Positions 21,321-32,196 of a DNA stretch of 64,000 nucleotides are shown here, in pieces. Every line of letters begins with the position of its first letter. Position 1 is the stretch's first letter. Source of the DNA: Deinococcus sp. AB2017081 (GTDB taxonomy: Bacteria > Deinococcota > Deinococci > Deinococcales > Deinococcaceae); NCBI RefSeq assembly GCF_034440735.1, contig NZ_CP140098.1, positions 3,639,501 through 3,703,500 of the forward strand, in the 5' to 3' direction. The position numbers were made by a program, and so were the translations under genes. The notes beneath the pieces were generated by a model. It did not search any database. It was not told the origin of the DNA and saw only the letters and a list, made by a program, of their open reading frames with translations.

Positions 21321-21932
21321 ATGGCTGACGCTCCCACGCTGGGCGGCCTGCGCTCCGACCGGCGCGGCGCCGTGCCGGACGACGTGGCCCTGGCCGCCCG
21401 GCTGCGCCGGCGCGACGAGTCTGCCCTGGCCGAGATCTATGACCGACATGCCGGCGCGGTGTACGGCGTGCTGGTTCGGCTGCTCGGCGAGGCCAGTGCC
21501 CAGGAGGTCACCCAGGACATCTTCTTGCACCTGTGGGAGCACCCTGGCGCCTTCGACCCGGCGCGGGCGGGACTGCGGGCGTATCTGCTGGTCAAGGCCC
21601 GGTCACGCGGCCTGGATCGCCTGCGGGCCACGCGGCCGACCACGCCGCTGTACGCCGACGACGGCGCGGAGCTGCCCCTGCCAGACGACCGCCCGGGCCC
21701 GGCGCACGTCGCCGAGACAGCCCAGCGCCGCGACCGCGTCCGGGCCGCTCTGGACGTGCTGTCACCTGCGCACCGGGAGTCGGTGGAACGCGCGTTCCTG
21801 CACGGGCAGACCCGCGAGGAGATCGCCGCCCACATGGACGTGCCCGTGGGCACTGTGAAGAGCCGGATCACGTATGCCCTGCGGCACCTCAAGCGGGTGC
21901 TGGGAGAGGAGGTGGAGGGATGGCTGGACTGA
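21321..21932 (+). CDS. ECF-type RNA polymerase sigma factor
   Basis: This 203-aa sigma-70-family protein has region 2 (about 35-100: EIYDRHAGAVYGVLVRLLG, QEVTQDIFLHLWEHP, then ARSRGLDRLRA) and region 4 (about 140-195: LSPAHRESVERAFLHG, EEIAAHMDVPVGTVKSR). The ECF layout lacks region 3. I start at ATG 21321 (MADAPTLGG); an upstream in-frame start at 21270 overlaps the ftsH terminator area. The last 13 nt overlap the anti-sigma gene, the usual sign that the two are co-translated. It probably directs its own operon in response to an envelope signal. Confidence 0.92.
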   Translation: MADAPTLGGLRSDRRGAVPDDVALAARLRRRDESALAEIYDRHAGAVYGVLVRLLGEASAQEVTQDIFLHLWEHPGAFDPARAGLRAYLLVKARSRGLDRLRATRPTTPLYADDGAELPLPDDRPGPAHVAETAQRRDRVRAALDVLSPAHRESVERAFLHGQTREEIAAHMDVPVGTVKSRITYALRHLKRVLGEEVEGWLD

Positions 21933-23125
21933 CCCCGGACGACCTGACCCACGCGCAGGTTCAGGACGAGCTGGAGGCACACGTCGGGACGGGCGCGGCG
22001 CTGCCCCCGGCGGTCATGGCGCATCTGGCGGGCTGTCCGGCGTGCCGCGCCCACCTGGAACTGCTGCGCGACGTGACACTTGCCCTGCTGGAGGACGTGC
22101 CCGAGGTGACGCCGCCCCCAGCCATGAGGATGCACGTTCTGGATGCGGCCCGGAAGACTCCCGGCCCGGCCCGGCGCTGGTGGCCGGCCGCGCTGGGTGT
22201 GGCGGCGGCGATCAGCGGCGTCCTGGCCCTGGGCACGCTGCTCACGCCCTCGCGGGGCACGGCGGCCACGCTCCCAGATCCGGCAGTGGTGGTCAGCACC
22301 GGCACCTCCCTGCTGATCGCCTCGAACGACCGCGCCGGCACCCTGAGCGTGGTGGCGGGCGGCCGGGTGAGCGCCAGCATGTCCTCCGGCGGCCGCGAGG
22401 CTGCATGGTTCACCGAGGGGGTGCGCCTGGGCGACCGGGTCTTCCTGGCCGACGCGGCGAACGACCGCGTGCTGGAGATCCAGCCGAGCCCGCTCACGAT
22501 CCTGAGAACCTATTCCGTGCCGGACGGCGTGGCCGGCCTGACCGCCACCTCGGGCCCCGACGGCGGCCGCGTGTATTTCAAGAGCGTGCGCGGCGAGGTC
22601 GGCACGCTGGGCGGGGCGCGGATCACGATCGCCACCGCGCCCGGCATGCCCCTGGCCGACGTGATGGACGGCGTGCTGCTCGTCGGCGATGCGCTGTTCG
22701 TGACCCACCACCTGAGCGGCGAGATCTGCGTGCTCGATCCCCGGACGCTGGCCGTCCGGCGGCGCGTGGCGGTCGGCGGGATGCCGGTGGCGCTGGAGGC
22801 GGTTCCGGGCGGCATCCTGGCGCTGGACGTGACCGGCCGGCTGCTGCAGCTGGATCTGGATGGCGTGGTCGTCCAGACCTGGGCCGTGGGCGGCCACCCC
22901 GACAAGCTGGGCGTGAACGGCGACGTGGCGATCCTGACCGACCGGGGCGGCACCGTCACCCGCGTGAATCTGGGCACCGGACAGCTGGAGCGGGCCCGAC
23001 TGGCACATCCCATGGACGTGGTCAGCCTGCCGGACGGGGGCTTCGCCGTGGCCGAGGGCGGGCTGGGCGTGCGCGTCCTGGACACGGAGCTCCGGACGAC
23101 CGCCAGCATCGAGGGCAGCCGTTGA
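21920..23125 (+). CDS. Anti-sigma factor with zinc-binding N-terminus, one TM helix and an extracytoplasmic beta-propeller-like domain
   Basis: This 401-aa protein begins with a cytosolic ZAS-type anti-sigma domain: a His (LEAHVG) and HLAGCPACRAHLELL give the H-x3-C-x2-C zinc site near residues 34-42. A membrane helix (about 88-108, WWPAALGVAAAISGVLALG) leads to about 290 residues of repeated short beta-strand segments. Units such as DRVFLADAANDRVLEI, ILALDVTGRLLQLDL and GGFAVAEGGLGVRVLD resemble NHL/YVTN propellers. A propeller on the outside is an unusual sensor for an anti-sigma factor. A GAGGAGG-rich Shine-Dalgarno lies before the ATG inside the sigma gene. Confidence 0.85.
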   Translation: MAGLTPDDLTHAQVQDELEAHVGTGAALPPAVMAHLAGCPACRAHLELLRDVTLALLEDVPEVTPPPAMRMHVLDAARKTPGPARRWWPAALGVAAAISGVLALGTLLTPSRGTAATLPDPAVVVSTGTSLLIASNDRAGTLSVVAGGRVSASMSSGGREAAWFTEGVRLGDRVFLADAANDRVLEIQPSPLTILRTYSVPDGVAGLTATSGPDGGRVYFKSVRGEVGTLGGARITIATAPGMPLADVMDGVLLVGDALFVTHHLSGEICVLDPRTLAVRRRVAVGGMPVALEAVPGGILALDVTGRLLQLDLDGVVVQTWAVGGHPDKLGVNGDVAILTDRGGTVTRVNLGTGQLERARLAHPMDVVSLPDGGFAVAEGGLGVRVLDTELRTTASIEGSR

Positions 23126-23205
23126 ACCGTCCGCCACTCACCCGCCGTACTGCTGTCAGAGGAGAGGTCGTCCTGCCCCTGGCCTCGACTCCCCGGAGGT
23201 TGTCC

Positions 23206-23640
23206 ATGAACAGAGTGTTGCCGCCCGCCCTGACCCTGGCCCTGATGGCCGCCACCGCCGTGGCCGGCATGACCCCGCCCACCGGCATGCCCGACCACGA
23301 CATGGGCGGCATGCATGACATGAAGGGCTATCAGGTCTACTCGAAGGCGGCCTTCGACGCCGCCAGAACCACGCAGCGCGTGCTGTTCTTCCATGCCACG
23401 TGGTGCCCCAACTGCAAACGGGCTGACGCGGACATCACGAAGAACCTGGCGAAGCTGCCGGCCGGCATCGTCGTCTTCAAGACCGACTACGACCGGGAAA
23501 CGGCCCTGAAAAAACAGTACGGCATCGCGTACCAGCACACCTTCGTGCTGGTGGACGCGCAGGGCAAGGCCCTGAAGAAGTGGGCGGGCGGTGGCCTGAA
23601 GGAGATCATGGCTGCGGCCGCCGCTGCGAAGAAGATGTAG
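23206..23640 (+). CDS. Exported thioredoxin-like protein with Met/His-rich N-terminal segment
   Basis: The 144-aa protein has a signal peptide (about residues 1-21). A Met/His/Asp-rich stretch, GMPDHDMGGMHDMKGY (about 27-42), follows and looks like a copper- or metal-binding loop. The thioredoxin fold has active site TWCPNC (Cys66/Cys69 region) and a cis-Pro region replaced by AYQHTFVLVD. The Shine-Dalgarno GGAGG precedes ATG 23206. The stop TAG abuts the ATG of the ccdA-like gene. Together they suggest an extracytoplasmic thiol reductant resupplied by a membrane electron carrier, possibly for copper-handling or cytochrome maturation. Confidence 0.85.
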   Translation: MNRVLPPALTLALMAATAVAGMTPPTGMPDHDMGGMHDMKGYQVYSKAAFDAARTTQRVLFFHATWCPNCKRADADITKNLAKLPAGIVVFKTDYDRETALKKQYGIAYQHTFVLVDAQGKALKKWAGGGLKEIMAAAAAAKKM

Positions 23641-24375
23641 ATGCTGCTGCTGCTCGTGGCCTTCGTGGGCGGCGTCCTGACCGTCCTGTCACCGTGCGTG
23701 CTGCCGGTACTGCCGGTGCTGCTGTCCGGCACCGTCGGGGGCCGGGGCCGTCCGCCGGGAATCATCGCCGGATTCATTGCCAGTTTCGTGCTGCTCACCC
23801 TGTTCCTGGCGAGCATCGTGGGGGCCCTGAACCTCAGCCCCGATGTGATCCGCTGGGTGGCCACGCTCCTGCTGCTGGGCTTCGGCCTGACGCTGGCCGT
23901 GCCTGCCCTGCACACCCGGTTCGAGCTGGTCATGGCCCGCGCCGTGCCGCAGCGTCAGGGCCGGGACGTCGACGGCTTTCTGGGCGGCGTGCTGGTCGGG
24001 GCCACCCTGGGCGTGGTCTGGACGCCGTGCGTGGGGCCGATCCTGGCGAGCGTGACCACCCTGGCCCTGAGCGGTCAGGTCACCGGCTTCGCGGTCGCGG
24101 CCACCGTGGCCTACGCTGCAGGGGTCGCCCTGCCCATGCTGGGCGTCATGTGGGGAGGCCGCCGCGTGCTGCATCGGCCCGCGCTGCTCAGCCGTCTGGG
24201 CGGCATCCAGCAGGCGTTCGGCGTGGTGCTGGTGGTGTTCGCCGTGGGCATGGCCTTCGGCGTGGATCGACGTGCCCAGACCGCGCTGGTGAACGCGGTT
24301 CCCGCCCTCCAGAACCTGACCTTCCTGGAAGAGACGGCGGCAGTGCAGACGGAACTGGAGCGGCAGTCGCGGTGA
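23641..24375 (+). CDS. CcdA/DsbD-type transmembrane electron carrier
   Basis: This 244-aa protein has six membrane helices. The two redox cysteines of the CcdA family lie in helices 1 and 4: LSPCVLPVLPVLL near residue 19 and VWTPCVGPIL near residue 124. CcdA passes electrons from cytoplasmic thioredoxin to an exported thioredoxin, and the directly preceding gene encodes such a partner with zero intergenic bases. The final ~40 residues are soluble (ending ELERQSR). It closes the sigma/anti-sigma operon. Confidence 0.92.
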   Translation: MLLLLVAFVGGVLTVLSPCVLPVLPVLLSGTVGGRGRPPGIIAGFIASFVLLTLFLASIVGALNLSPDVIRWVATLLLLGFGLTLAVPALHTRFELVMARAVPQRQGRDVDGFLGGVLVGATLGVVWTPCVGPILASVTTLALSGQVTGFAVAATVAYAAGVALPMLGVMWGGRRVLHRPALLSRLGGIQQAFGVVLVVFAVGMAFGVDRRAQTALVNAVPALQNLTFLEETAAVQTELERQSR

Positions 24376-24909
24376 GGAGGAGTGGCGCCGGAGGCCGGGT
24401 GGGATCGGGGGTTCAGGATGGGGGCGTGTCTGCCGGCCCGCAGGCGCATCAGGTGGAATGACCGACGCAGCGCGTCATCCAGCCTATGGGCGAGCTCCGC
24501 TCGCCACCCCCCTTCCAGCCTCCCCCGCAAGGGGGGAGGAGCGAAAAGAAGGGCGTCCCAGCCGTCATTCTCTGCAATGCACACCAGGCGTCGCAAAGGG
24601 GAGGAGGTAAGAGACGAAGCCCCCTCCCCTGCCCCTGACTGAATGCCATCGCACGTGGCCCCATCCGCTCAGGGGCGGCCCTTCGCTCCTCTTGCTCCAT
24701 CAACGTAGGCTGACCCGCTCATGGGCGCGCAGCGCACGGGCGCTGACAGCGTGAATGCAATAGGCAGAGACGCCGCCTCCACAGCTCCGAGAACACGGCC
24801 ACCAGCGCTGCCCAACTCGCACTTTGCCGAGCGCAGCGCTTAGCTCCCCCTGCCCTCTGGGTAGGGGGCTGGGGGGTGGGCAATCCATCGCTACGCTGAC
24901 CTTCAGGAC
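24376..24909. repeat. 534-bp gene-free patch rich in dispersed extragenic repeats
   Basis: No convincing ORF is present; frames are Arg/Ser/Pro-rich in all phases. It contains a CCTCCCCC-GCAA-GGGGGAGG type hairpin near 24519-24539, and a segment (24723-24890) that recurs at 38686-38862 in the same orientation. Such CTCCCC/GGGGAG elements also occur at 7108-7208. It separates the ccdA operon from the convergent homoserine dehydrogenase gene. Confidence 0.6.
24723..24890 (+). repeat. About 170-bp dispersed repeat, copy 1
   Basis: It shares a 19-bp perfect start GGGCGCGCAGCGCACGGGC (24723-24741) with copy 2 at 38686-38704. It also shares GCCGAGCGCAGCGCTT-like sequence (24826-24841 versus 38793-38808) at nearly the same internal distance, 103 versus 107 nt. 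A terminal stretch of the form CTCCCC-CCTCTGGG-TAGGGG-CTGGGG is common to both. Confidence 0.65.
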
Positions 24910-25872
24910 TCAGTGCAGCGGCACGTGCCCAGGGAACCCCAGCAGGTAGTCCAGCAGATCCCCGACCATCGCCGAGGCCGTGACCATCCCCCCGGCCCCG
25001 CCCCCGGCGAAGATCAGGGTGCCGCTCTCCTCGGCCTCGTAGACCAGGGCGTTGCGGCTCTCGCCGGCGGTGCACAGCGGGTGGTCGGCGGGCAGGCGCT
25101 GCGGCGCGACCCGCGCGGCCCAGCCGTCCCCCTCTTTCTCCAGACTGGCCACGAGCTTGATCCGCTCGCCGGCCGCGTGGGCGTCCGCGATGTCCTGCGC
25201 GGTGACGTGCTCGATCCCCTGGATCTGCACGCGGCCGTAGTCGAAGTCGCCGTCGGCACAGAAGCGGGCCATGACGGCGAGCTTGTGGGCGGTGTCGAAG
25301 CCCCCGACATCCAGGGTGGGCGGATCCTCGGCGTAGCCCAGGGCCTGCGCCTCGGCCAGCGCCTGGGCGTAGTCGCGGCCCTGTTCCATCTGGCCCAGGA
25401 TGTAGTTGCAGGTGCCGTTCAGGATCGCGTGGAGCTGCACGAAGGTGCTGGCCCGCAGCACGGTACTCATGGGCCCGATGACCGGGGTGCCCGCCATGAC
25501 ACTTGCCTCGTAGTACAGGTTGCCGGCCAGGGCGTAGTCGCGCAGTTCGCTCCAGCGCTCGGCGAGCATGGCCTTGTTGGCGGTGATCAGGGGTCGCCCG
25601 CTGCGCAGGTAGGGCCGCAGCAGTTCCAGCGGCCGGTCGACCCCGCCCATACATTCGATGACGACGGTGCATTCCTGCAGGAAGTCGCAGGTGTCGGTGA
25701 CGCGGGTGCCGGCGGGGACGTTCCGGGGACGGTTGACATCGCGCACGAGCACGCCGGCAATCTCGATCTTCACGCCGATGTCATCGAACACACTTTTCCG
25801 GCGCTGGATCAGGTTCAGGACATCCTGGCCGACGGTGCCGCTGCCCAGGACGCCCACGGTGACGGTTCTCAT
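24910..25872 (-). CDS. hom: Homoserine dehydrogenase
   Basis: This 320-aa enzyme reduces aspartate semialdehyde to homoserine on the route to threonine and methionine. Motifs are the NAD(P) loop [14 protein letters not shown] (residues 6-19), ITANKAML near 98-105, [18 protein letters not shown], and [13 protein letters not shown] with the catalytic Lys near residue 204. It stops after the catalytic domain and lacks the C-terminal ACT domain, so feedback control by threonine through ACT is not expected. Start 25872 has a TACAGT box 7 nt upstream. The open frame upstream to 25911 is not conserved-looking. Confidence 0.94.
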   Translation of the reverse strand: MRTVTVGVLGSGTVGQDVLNLIQRRKSVFDDIGVKIEIAGVLVRDVNRPRNVPAGTRVTDTCDFLQECTVVIECMGGVDRPLELLRPYLRSGRPLITANKAMLAERWSELRDYALAGNLYYEASVMAGTPVIGPMSTVLRASTFVQLHAILNGTCNYILGQMEQGRDYAQALAEAQALGYAEDPPTLDVGGFDTAHKLAVMARFCADGDFDYGRVQIQGIEHVTAQDIADAHAAGERIKLVASLEKEGDGWAARVAPQRLPADHPLCTAGESRNALVYEAEESGTLIFAGGGAGGMVTASAMVGDLLDYLLGFPGHVPLH

Positions 25873-26166
25873 GCCGTGGACTGTAACGCGAGCTAAGGGC
25901 AGGGCCGCCATGGCGGGTTAGGTGTGGGCGGTAGACTGCCTCCATGTTCCCTGTGTCAAGTGTCTGTCTGCTGGCCCGTGCGTGCGGGCCGGCTGTGAGT
26001 TCGCCGTGGCCGGTGCCCGGGCGGACGGCGTATGTCACGTGACGCCCCGCGCGTCTGCGGCGGGAGTGCGCGGAACGCGACCGCGTCGTTCCTGCCTGTC
26101 CGTGCCCGCCGTCCCGGATCTCCTCGTCCCACTCGCTGAGGGCCACTGCCGCCCACCGGTGGCCGG
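25873..26166. other. Intergenic region between divergent hom and prfA
   Basis: The 294 bp hold the hom promoter side (TACAGT, 25885-25880) and GTAGACTG near 25931, a candidate -10 toward prfA. A 10-bp palindrome GTCACGTGAC lies at 26034-26043. An 82-codon frame (25922-26170) is Cys/Arg-rich, overlaps the prfA start and is not protein-like. I see no other feature. Confidence 0.5.
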
Positions 26167-27736
<1,570 letters not shown>

Positions 27737-27751
27737 GGCCGGGAACCACAG

Positions 27752-28426
27752 ATGAGTGATGCGGCCTTCGTCACGTCGTGGAGCGGTGGCAAGGACAGTG
27801 CGCTGGCGTTCCACCGCGCAAAGCGGGCGGGTGGGCAACCGCTGGCGCTCCTGAACGTGCTGGACGAGACCGGCACGCGCACGCGCTCGCACGGGCTGCG
27901 GCCGGAGGTGCTGCGTGCCCAGGCCGATGCGCTGGGCGTGCCGCTGTGGACGGCGAACGCGAGCTGGGCCAGCTATGAGGCCGAGTTCACGGCCCTGCTG
28001 ACACGCGCCGCACAGGCCGGGGCGTCCACGGCGGTCTTCGGCGACATCGATCTGCAGGCCCACCGCGACTGGGAAGAGCAGGTCTGCGCGGCGGCCGGGA
28101 TCATGCCGGCGCTGCCGCTGTGGCTGGAGCCGCGCCGCGCGCTGGTGGACGAACTGCTGGGTTCAGGCTTCCGCGCCCTGATCGTCGCCGTGCGCGAGGA
28201 TGCCCTGCCCGCTGACCTGCTCGGTCGCGAACTGGACGCCCCGCTGGTGCAGGAGATCGAGGCGCACGGGGCCGACGCCTGCGGCGAGAACGGCGAGTAT
28301 CACACGGTGCTGGTGGATGGCCCTGACTTCGCCCATCCGCTGCATCTGGTGCCCGGCCCCCTGGGCGTCCACCACACGGGCGAGGGTTCGCTGCGCGTGG
28401 CGACACTGGATCTGGTGCTGGACTGA
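27752..28426 (+). CDS. Dph6-related ATP-pyrophosphatase (adenine nucleotide alpha-hydrolase)
   Basis: This 224-aa protein has the PP-loop SWSGGKDSALAFHRA (residues 9-23) and the family signature GENGEYHTVLVDGP near 178-191, as in diphthine-ammonia ligase Dph6 and the archaeal MJ0570 group. Bacteria lack diphthamide, so the bacterial members must act on another substrate, possibly an amide-forming step; that is unresolved. It lies 15 nt after the nudix gene, third in the prfA operon. Confidence 0.88.
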   Translation: MSDAAFVTSWSGGKDSALAFHRAKRAGGQPLALLNVLDETGTRTRSHGLRPEVLRAQADALGVPLWTANASWASYEAEFTALLTRAAQAGASTAVFGDIDLQAHRDWEEQVCAAAGIMPALPLWLEPRRALVDELLGSGFRALIVAVREDALPADLLGRELDAPLVQEIEAHGADACGENGEYHTVLVDGPDFAHPLHLVPGPLGVHHTGEGSLRVATLDLVLD

Positions 28427-28432
28427 CAGGAC

Positions 28433-28470
28433 GACGCCAGCGCAGGAGCCGTCCCACGCTGGCGTCCCCC
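28433..28470. terminator. Hairpin between convergent Dph6-like and greA genes
   Basis: GACGCCAGCG (28433-28442) and CGCTGGCGTC (28457-28466) form a perfect 10-bp stem with a 14-nt loop, between the stops of the two convergent genes. There is no U-rich tail on either strand, so it may act as a bidirectional or weak terminator or as an mRNA 3'-end structure. Confidence 0.6.
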
Positions 28471-28478
28471 ATCCGACC

Positions 28479-28949
28479 TCAGCTGTATTCTACGGCCACG
28501 ACCTCGAACTTCGCAGTGCCCTTCGGAAGAGGGACTTCCACAGTGTCCCCAGCCCGCTTGCCGCTCAGCGCCTTACCGATGGGCGAGGCGTCGCTGATCT
28601 TGCCCTTGAGCACATCGACCTCGTAGGTGCCGACGAGTTCGAACTGGCGCTGGTTGCCCTTCTCGTCCTTCACGGTGATCCTCGCGCCCAGGCCCGCCCC
28701 GCCGCTGGCGTCCTCGGGAACCACCACGGCGCGGTGCAGCTGCTCCTCCAGTTCGGAGATGCGGGCCTCGTTCTCGCTCTGCTCCATGCGCGCCTCGTCG
28801 TAGGCAGCGCTTTCACGCAGGTCACCGTCCGCGATGGCGCGGCCCATGTTCTCGCTGATCTGCTCGCGGCGGGTGGTCTTCAGGTGGTGCAGCGTTTCGG
28901 CCAGCTTGTCATACCCGCGCTGGGTCATGGGAATGCTCTTGTTGCTCAT
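28479..28949 (-). CDS. greA: Transcription elongation factor GreA
   Basis: This 156-aa protein has an N-terminal coiled coil (about 10-78) with the acidic tip GDLRESAAYDEAR. Its Asp and Glu reach into the RNA polymerase secondary channel and stimulate transcript cleavage. A C-terminal FKBP-like domain follows (LVGTYEVDVLKGKISDASPIGKAL). The tip keeps D and E as in GreA (usual form GDLSENAEY), so it is more likely GreA than the inhibitory Gfh1 paralogue, though Deinococcus/Thermus carry both kinds. A TATACT box precedes the ATG by 9 nt. Confidence 0.9.
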   Translation of the reverse strand: MSNKSIPMTQRGYDKLAETLHHLKTTRREQISENMGRAIADGDLRESAAYDEARMEQSENEARISELEEQLHRAVVVPEDASGGAGLGARITVKDEKGNQRQFELVGTYEVDVLKGKISDASPIGKALSGKRAGDTVEVPLPKGTAKFEVVAVEYS

Positions 28950-29048
28950 AGACAGTCAAGTATAGGTCACGGGCGGGTTGGGCAGCCGGCTCAGATTTCG
29001 TGAAGGCGTCCTCCACCACCCGGACACGGCGGCGTCTACGCTGCACGC

Positions 29049-29384
29049 ATGACCCGATCCGATGACCAGTACAGACAGGACGAGCAGGACGGCGCCGTGG
29101 TCGACGAGGGAACGACCCCGGAACTCGTGCAGGACAAGATGGCCACCGAGGACATCCTGCGTGGCGAGGCCGCCGCCGAACGCAGCAACCCCAACGACCA
29201 GCCGGGCTTCCAGGACGGCCTGCTGGGCGGCAGCGACTTCGAGGATCGCCAGGGTACACCCAACAATGACGGCGACAGCGATCTGGGTGGCAGCGCCCAC
29301 GGTGGTGCCGGCGTGACCCGTGCCGGCGGCGTGGACGGCGGCCCGGCCCGCACGACGCCGTTGCCTGGAAGCAAGAAGGGCTGA
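29049..29384 (+). CDS. Hydrophilic, Gly/Asp-rich disordered protein, unknown
   Basis: This 111-aa protein starts MTRSDDQYRQDEQDG. It has almost no hydrophobic residues and is rich in Gly, Asp, Glu, Asn and Gln (SNPNDQPGFQDGLLGG, GTPNNDGDSDLGG), so it should be intrinsically disordered. The same MTRSDD opening and overall character recur in the protein at 41398-41916. Hydrophilins of this sort are linked in other organisms to desiccation tolerance; that is only a suggestion here. A TACGCT box (29037-29042) lies exactly 6 nt before the ATG, supporting the start and real expression. Confidence 0.7.
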   Translation: MTRSDDQYRQDEQDGAVVDEGTTPELVQDKMATEDILRGEAAAERSNPNDQPGFQDGLLGGSDFEDRQGTPNNDGDSDLGGSAHGGAGVTRAGGVDGGPARTTPLPGSKKG

Positions 29385-29443
29385 CACGCCCGTCAGGGCA
29401 GAGGGCCGGCAGTACAACCGTCACGGCCCCCCCCTGCCCCTCC

Positions 29444-30538
<1,095 letters not shown>

Positions 30539-30650
30539 GGGGGCCTCGGGGCGTGCGGGTCAGGTGGCGTCCGCCCGCCGCTGACGGCGGCAGACGATCC
30601 GGCCGGAGGGAACTGGAAGGCGGAGCGGGAACAGCGCCAGGACGACCGCG

Positions 30651-31448
30651 CTACTCACCCTGGAAGGCCGGGCGGCGCTTGTTCAGGAAGGCATCCACAC
30701 CCTCCTGGAAGTCCTTCGTGGCCGTGGCGAGGCCGAACATGTCTGCCTCGATCTCCAGACCGGCGTCGAGCGTGGTGTCCAGCCCTCGCCGCACCGCCTC
30801 CTTGACCAGCGACAGCGCGACCGGCGCGTTCCTGAGGATCTGCTCCGCGACCTCGCGGGCCCTGGTCAGGGCATCGTCGGCCACGTAGTTCACGAGGCCC
30901 ATGGCCAGCGCCTCCTCGGCCGGCACCTGGCGGGCGGTGAGCATCAGGTCCAGGGCGCGGCCCGCGCCGATCAGGCGGGACAGGCGCTGCGTGCCGCCGA
31001 AGCCCGGCAACAGCCCCAGCGTGACCTCCGGCAGGCCCAGGCGGGCACCGGTCGCGGCCACCCGGATGTCGCAGGCCAGGGCCAGTTCCAGGCCGCCCCC
31101 CAGGGCGTAGCCGTTCACGGCCGCGATCACCGGAATGGGCAGGGTCGAGATACGCGTCATGACGTCCTGGCCCGACAGGGCGAGTTCCCGTCCGTCGTAC
31201 ACGGACTGCACCTGCCGGAACTCGCTGATGTCTGCCCCCGCCACGAAGGCGCGGTCGCCGGCCCCGGTGATGATCAGCACGCCGACCTCGGCGTCCTCGA
31301 CGATCATGTCGACCGCCTGCGAGATCTCGCCCAGGGTCTCGGCGTTCAGGGCGTTCAGCGCCTGCGGGCGGCTGATGGTCAGCACGGCGATGGGGCCGTG
31401 CTGGTCGATCTGCACCGTATTGAAATCGAGTTCGTCGAGCTGGGTCAT
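30651..31448 (-). CDS. Enoyl-CoA hydratase/isomerase family protein
   Basis: This 265-aa crotonase-fold enzyme has the oxyanion-hole motifs GAGDRAFVAGADISEF (near 66-81) and VNGYALGGGLELALACD (near 107-123). The catalytic Glu pair region is LGLPEVTLGLLPGFGGTQRL (Glu about 135 and neighbours). These features fit 2-enoyl-CoA hydratase of fatty-acid beta-oxidation, although 3-hydroxybutyryl-CoA dehydratase or isomerase activity is possible. It starts 4 nt after the stop of the nucleoside phosphorylase, so both are in one operon. Confidence 0.9.
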   Translation of the reverse strand: MTQLDELDFNTVQIDQHGPIAVLTISRPQALNALNAETLGEISQAVDMIVEDAEVGVLIITGAGDRAFVAGADISEFRQVQSVYDGRELALSGQDVMTRISTLPIPVIAAVNGYALGGGLELALACDIRVAATGARLGLPEVTLGLLPGFGGTQRLSRLIGAGRALDLMLTARQVPAEEALAMGLVNYVADDALTRAREVAEQILRNAPVALSLVKEAVRRGLDTTLDAGLEIEADMFGLATATKDFQEGVDAFLNKRRPAFQGE

Positions 31449-31452
31449 GCGT

Positions 31453-32196
31453 TCATCCTGCCACGGCGGCAGCGGCGCTGTCCGTGGCGTGGAGCGTGAC
31501 GGTGGCCTCCAGCGCCACCCGCACCATGCGGTCGACCCCGCCCGCCAGGACGTCCTCGGGCACGAGCTGCGGATCACCGATGTCGTTGCTGCACGCGGTC
31601 AGGCACCCGGCGCGGATGCCGCGCAGCGCCGCGACGAGGAAGATCGCGCTGGCCTCCATCTCGAAGCCCAGGACGCCGCGCGAGGCCCACAGTCGGGCGT
31701 GCGCCGGGGTGCTGGCATAGAAGGCGTCCTCGGTCATGACGAGGCCGACGTGGTGTGGCACGTCCAGGGCGCGGGCCGCCACGACCGCCGCGTGCACGAC
31801 GTCGAAGCTGGCCGCCGGGGCGTACGGGGCACCGTCCAGCAGCTGCCGCGTGGTGCCGTCGTTGGGCACGGCGGCCGTGGCGATCACCAGATCGGCGGGC
31901 GCGACCGTGGGCGTGGCTCCGCCCAGGGTACCCACCCGGATCAGGGTCGTTGCCCCCAGCCGGGCGAGTTCCTCGGCAACGATGGCGGCGCTGGGGCAGC
32001 CCATGCCGGTCGTCTGCACCGACACCGGCACCCCCCGGTATGTGCCGGTGTACCCGAGCAGGCCCCGGTGCGTGGTGTAGGCCCGCGCCCCGTCCAGATA
32101 GGTCTCGGCGATGTGCCGGGCGCGGTTGGGATCGCCGGGCAGCAGGACAGAGGGAGCGACGTCGCCCGGCTGGGCACGGACGTGGATCTGGGTCAT
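31453..32196 (-). CDS. Nucleoside phosphorylase (DeoD/Udp type)
   Basis: This 247-aa PNP_UDP family enzyme cleaves nucleosides with phosphate to base and (deoxy)ribose-1-phosphate. It shows LLPGDPNRARHIAETYL (phosphate loop, about 17-33), VSVQTTGMGCPSAAIVAEEL near 56-75, RVGTLGG near 84 and GFEMEASAIF near 177, which binds ribose. This pattern suits the hexameric purine nucleoside or uridine phosphorylases; base specificity cannot be fixed. A TATACT box (32208-32203) lies 6 nt before the ATG, so the message is probably leaderless. The enoyl-CoA hydratase gene follows. Confidence 0.9.
   Translation of the reverse strand: MTQIHVRAQPGDVAPSVLLPGDPNRARHIAETYLDGARAYTTHRGLLGYTGTYRGVPVSVQTTGMGCPSAAIVAEELARLGATTLIRVGTLGGATPTVAPADLVIATAAVPNDGTTRQLLDGAPYAPAASFDVVHAAVVAARALDVPHHVGLVMTEDAFYASTPAHARLWASRGVLGFEMEASAIFLVAALRGIRAGCLTACSNDIGDPQLVPEDVLAGGVDRMVRVALEATVTLHATDSAAAAVAG

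Noticed and set aside
24382..24642. 86-codon ORF in the repeat patch
   Set aside because: It is composed of repeat sequence, Arg/Ser-rich, with no initiation signal.
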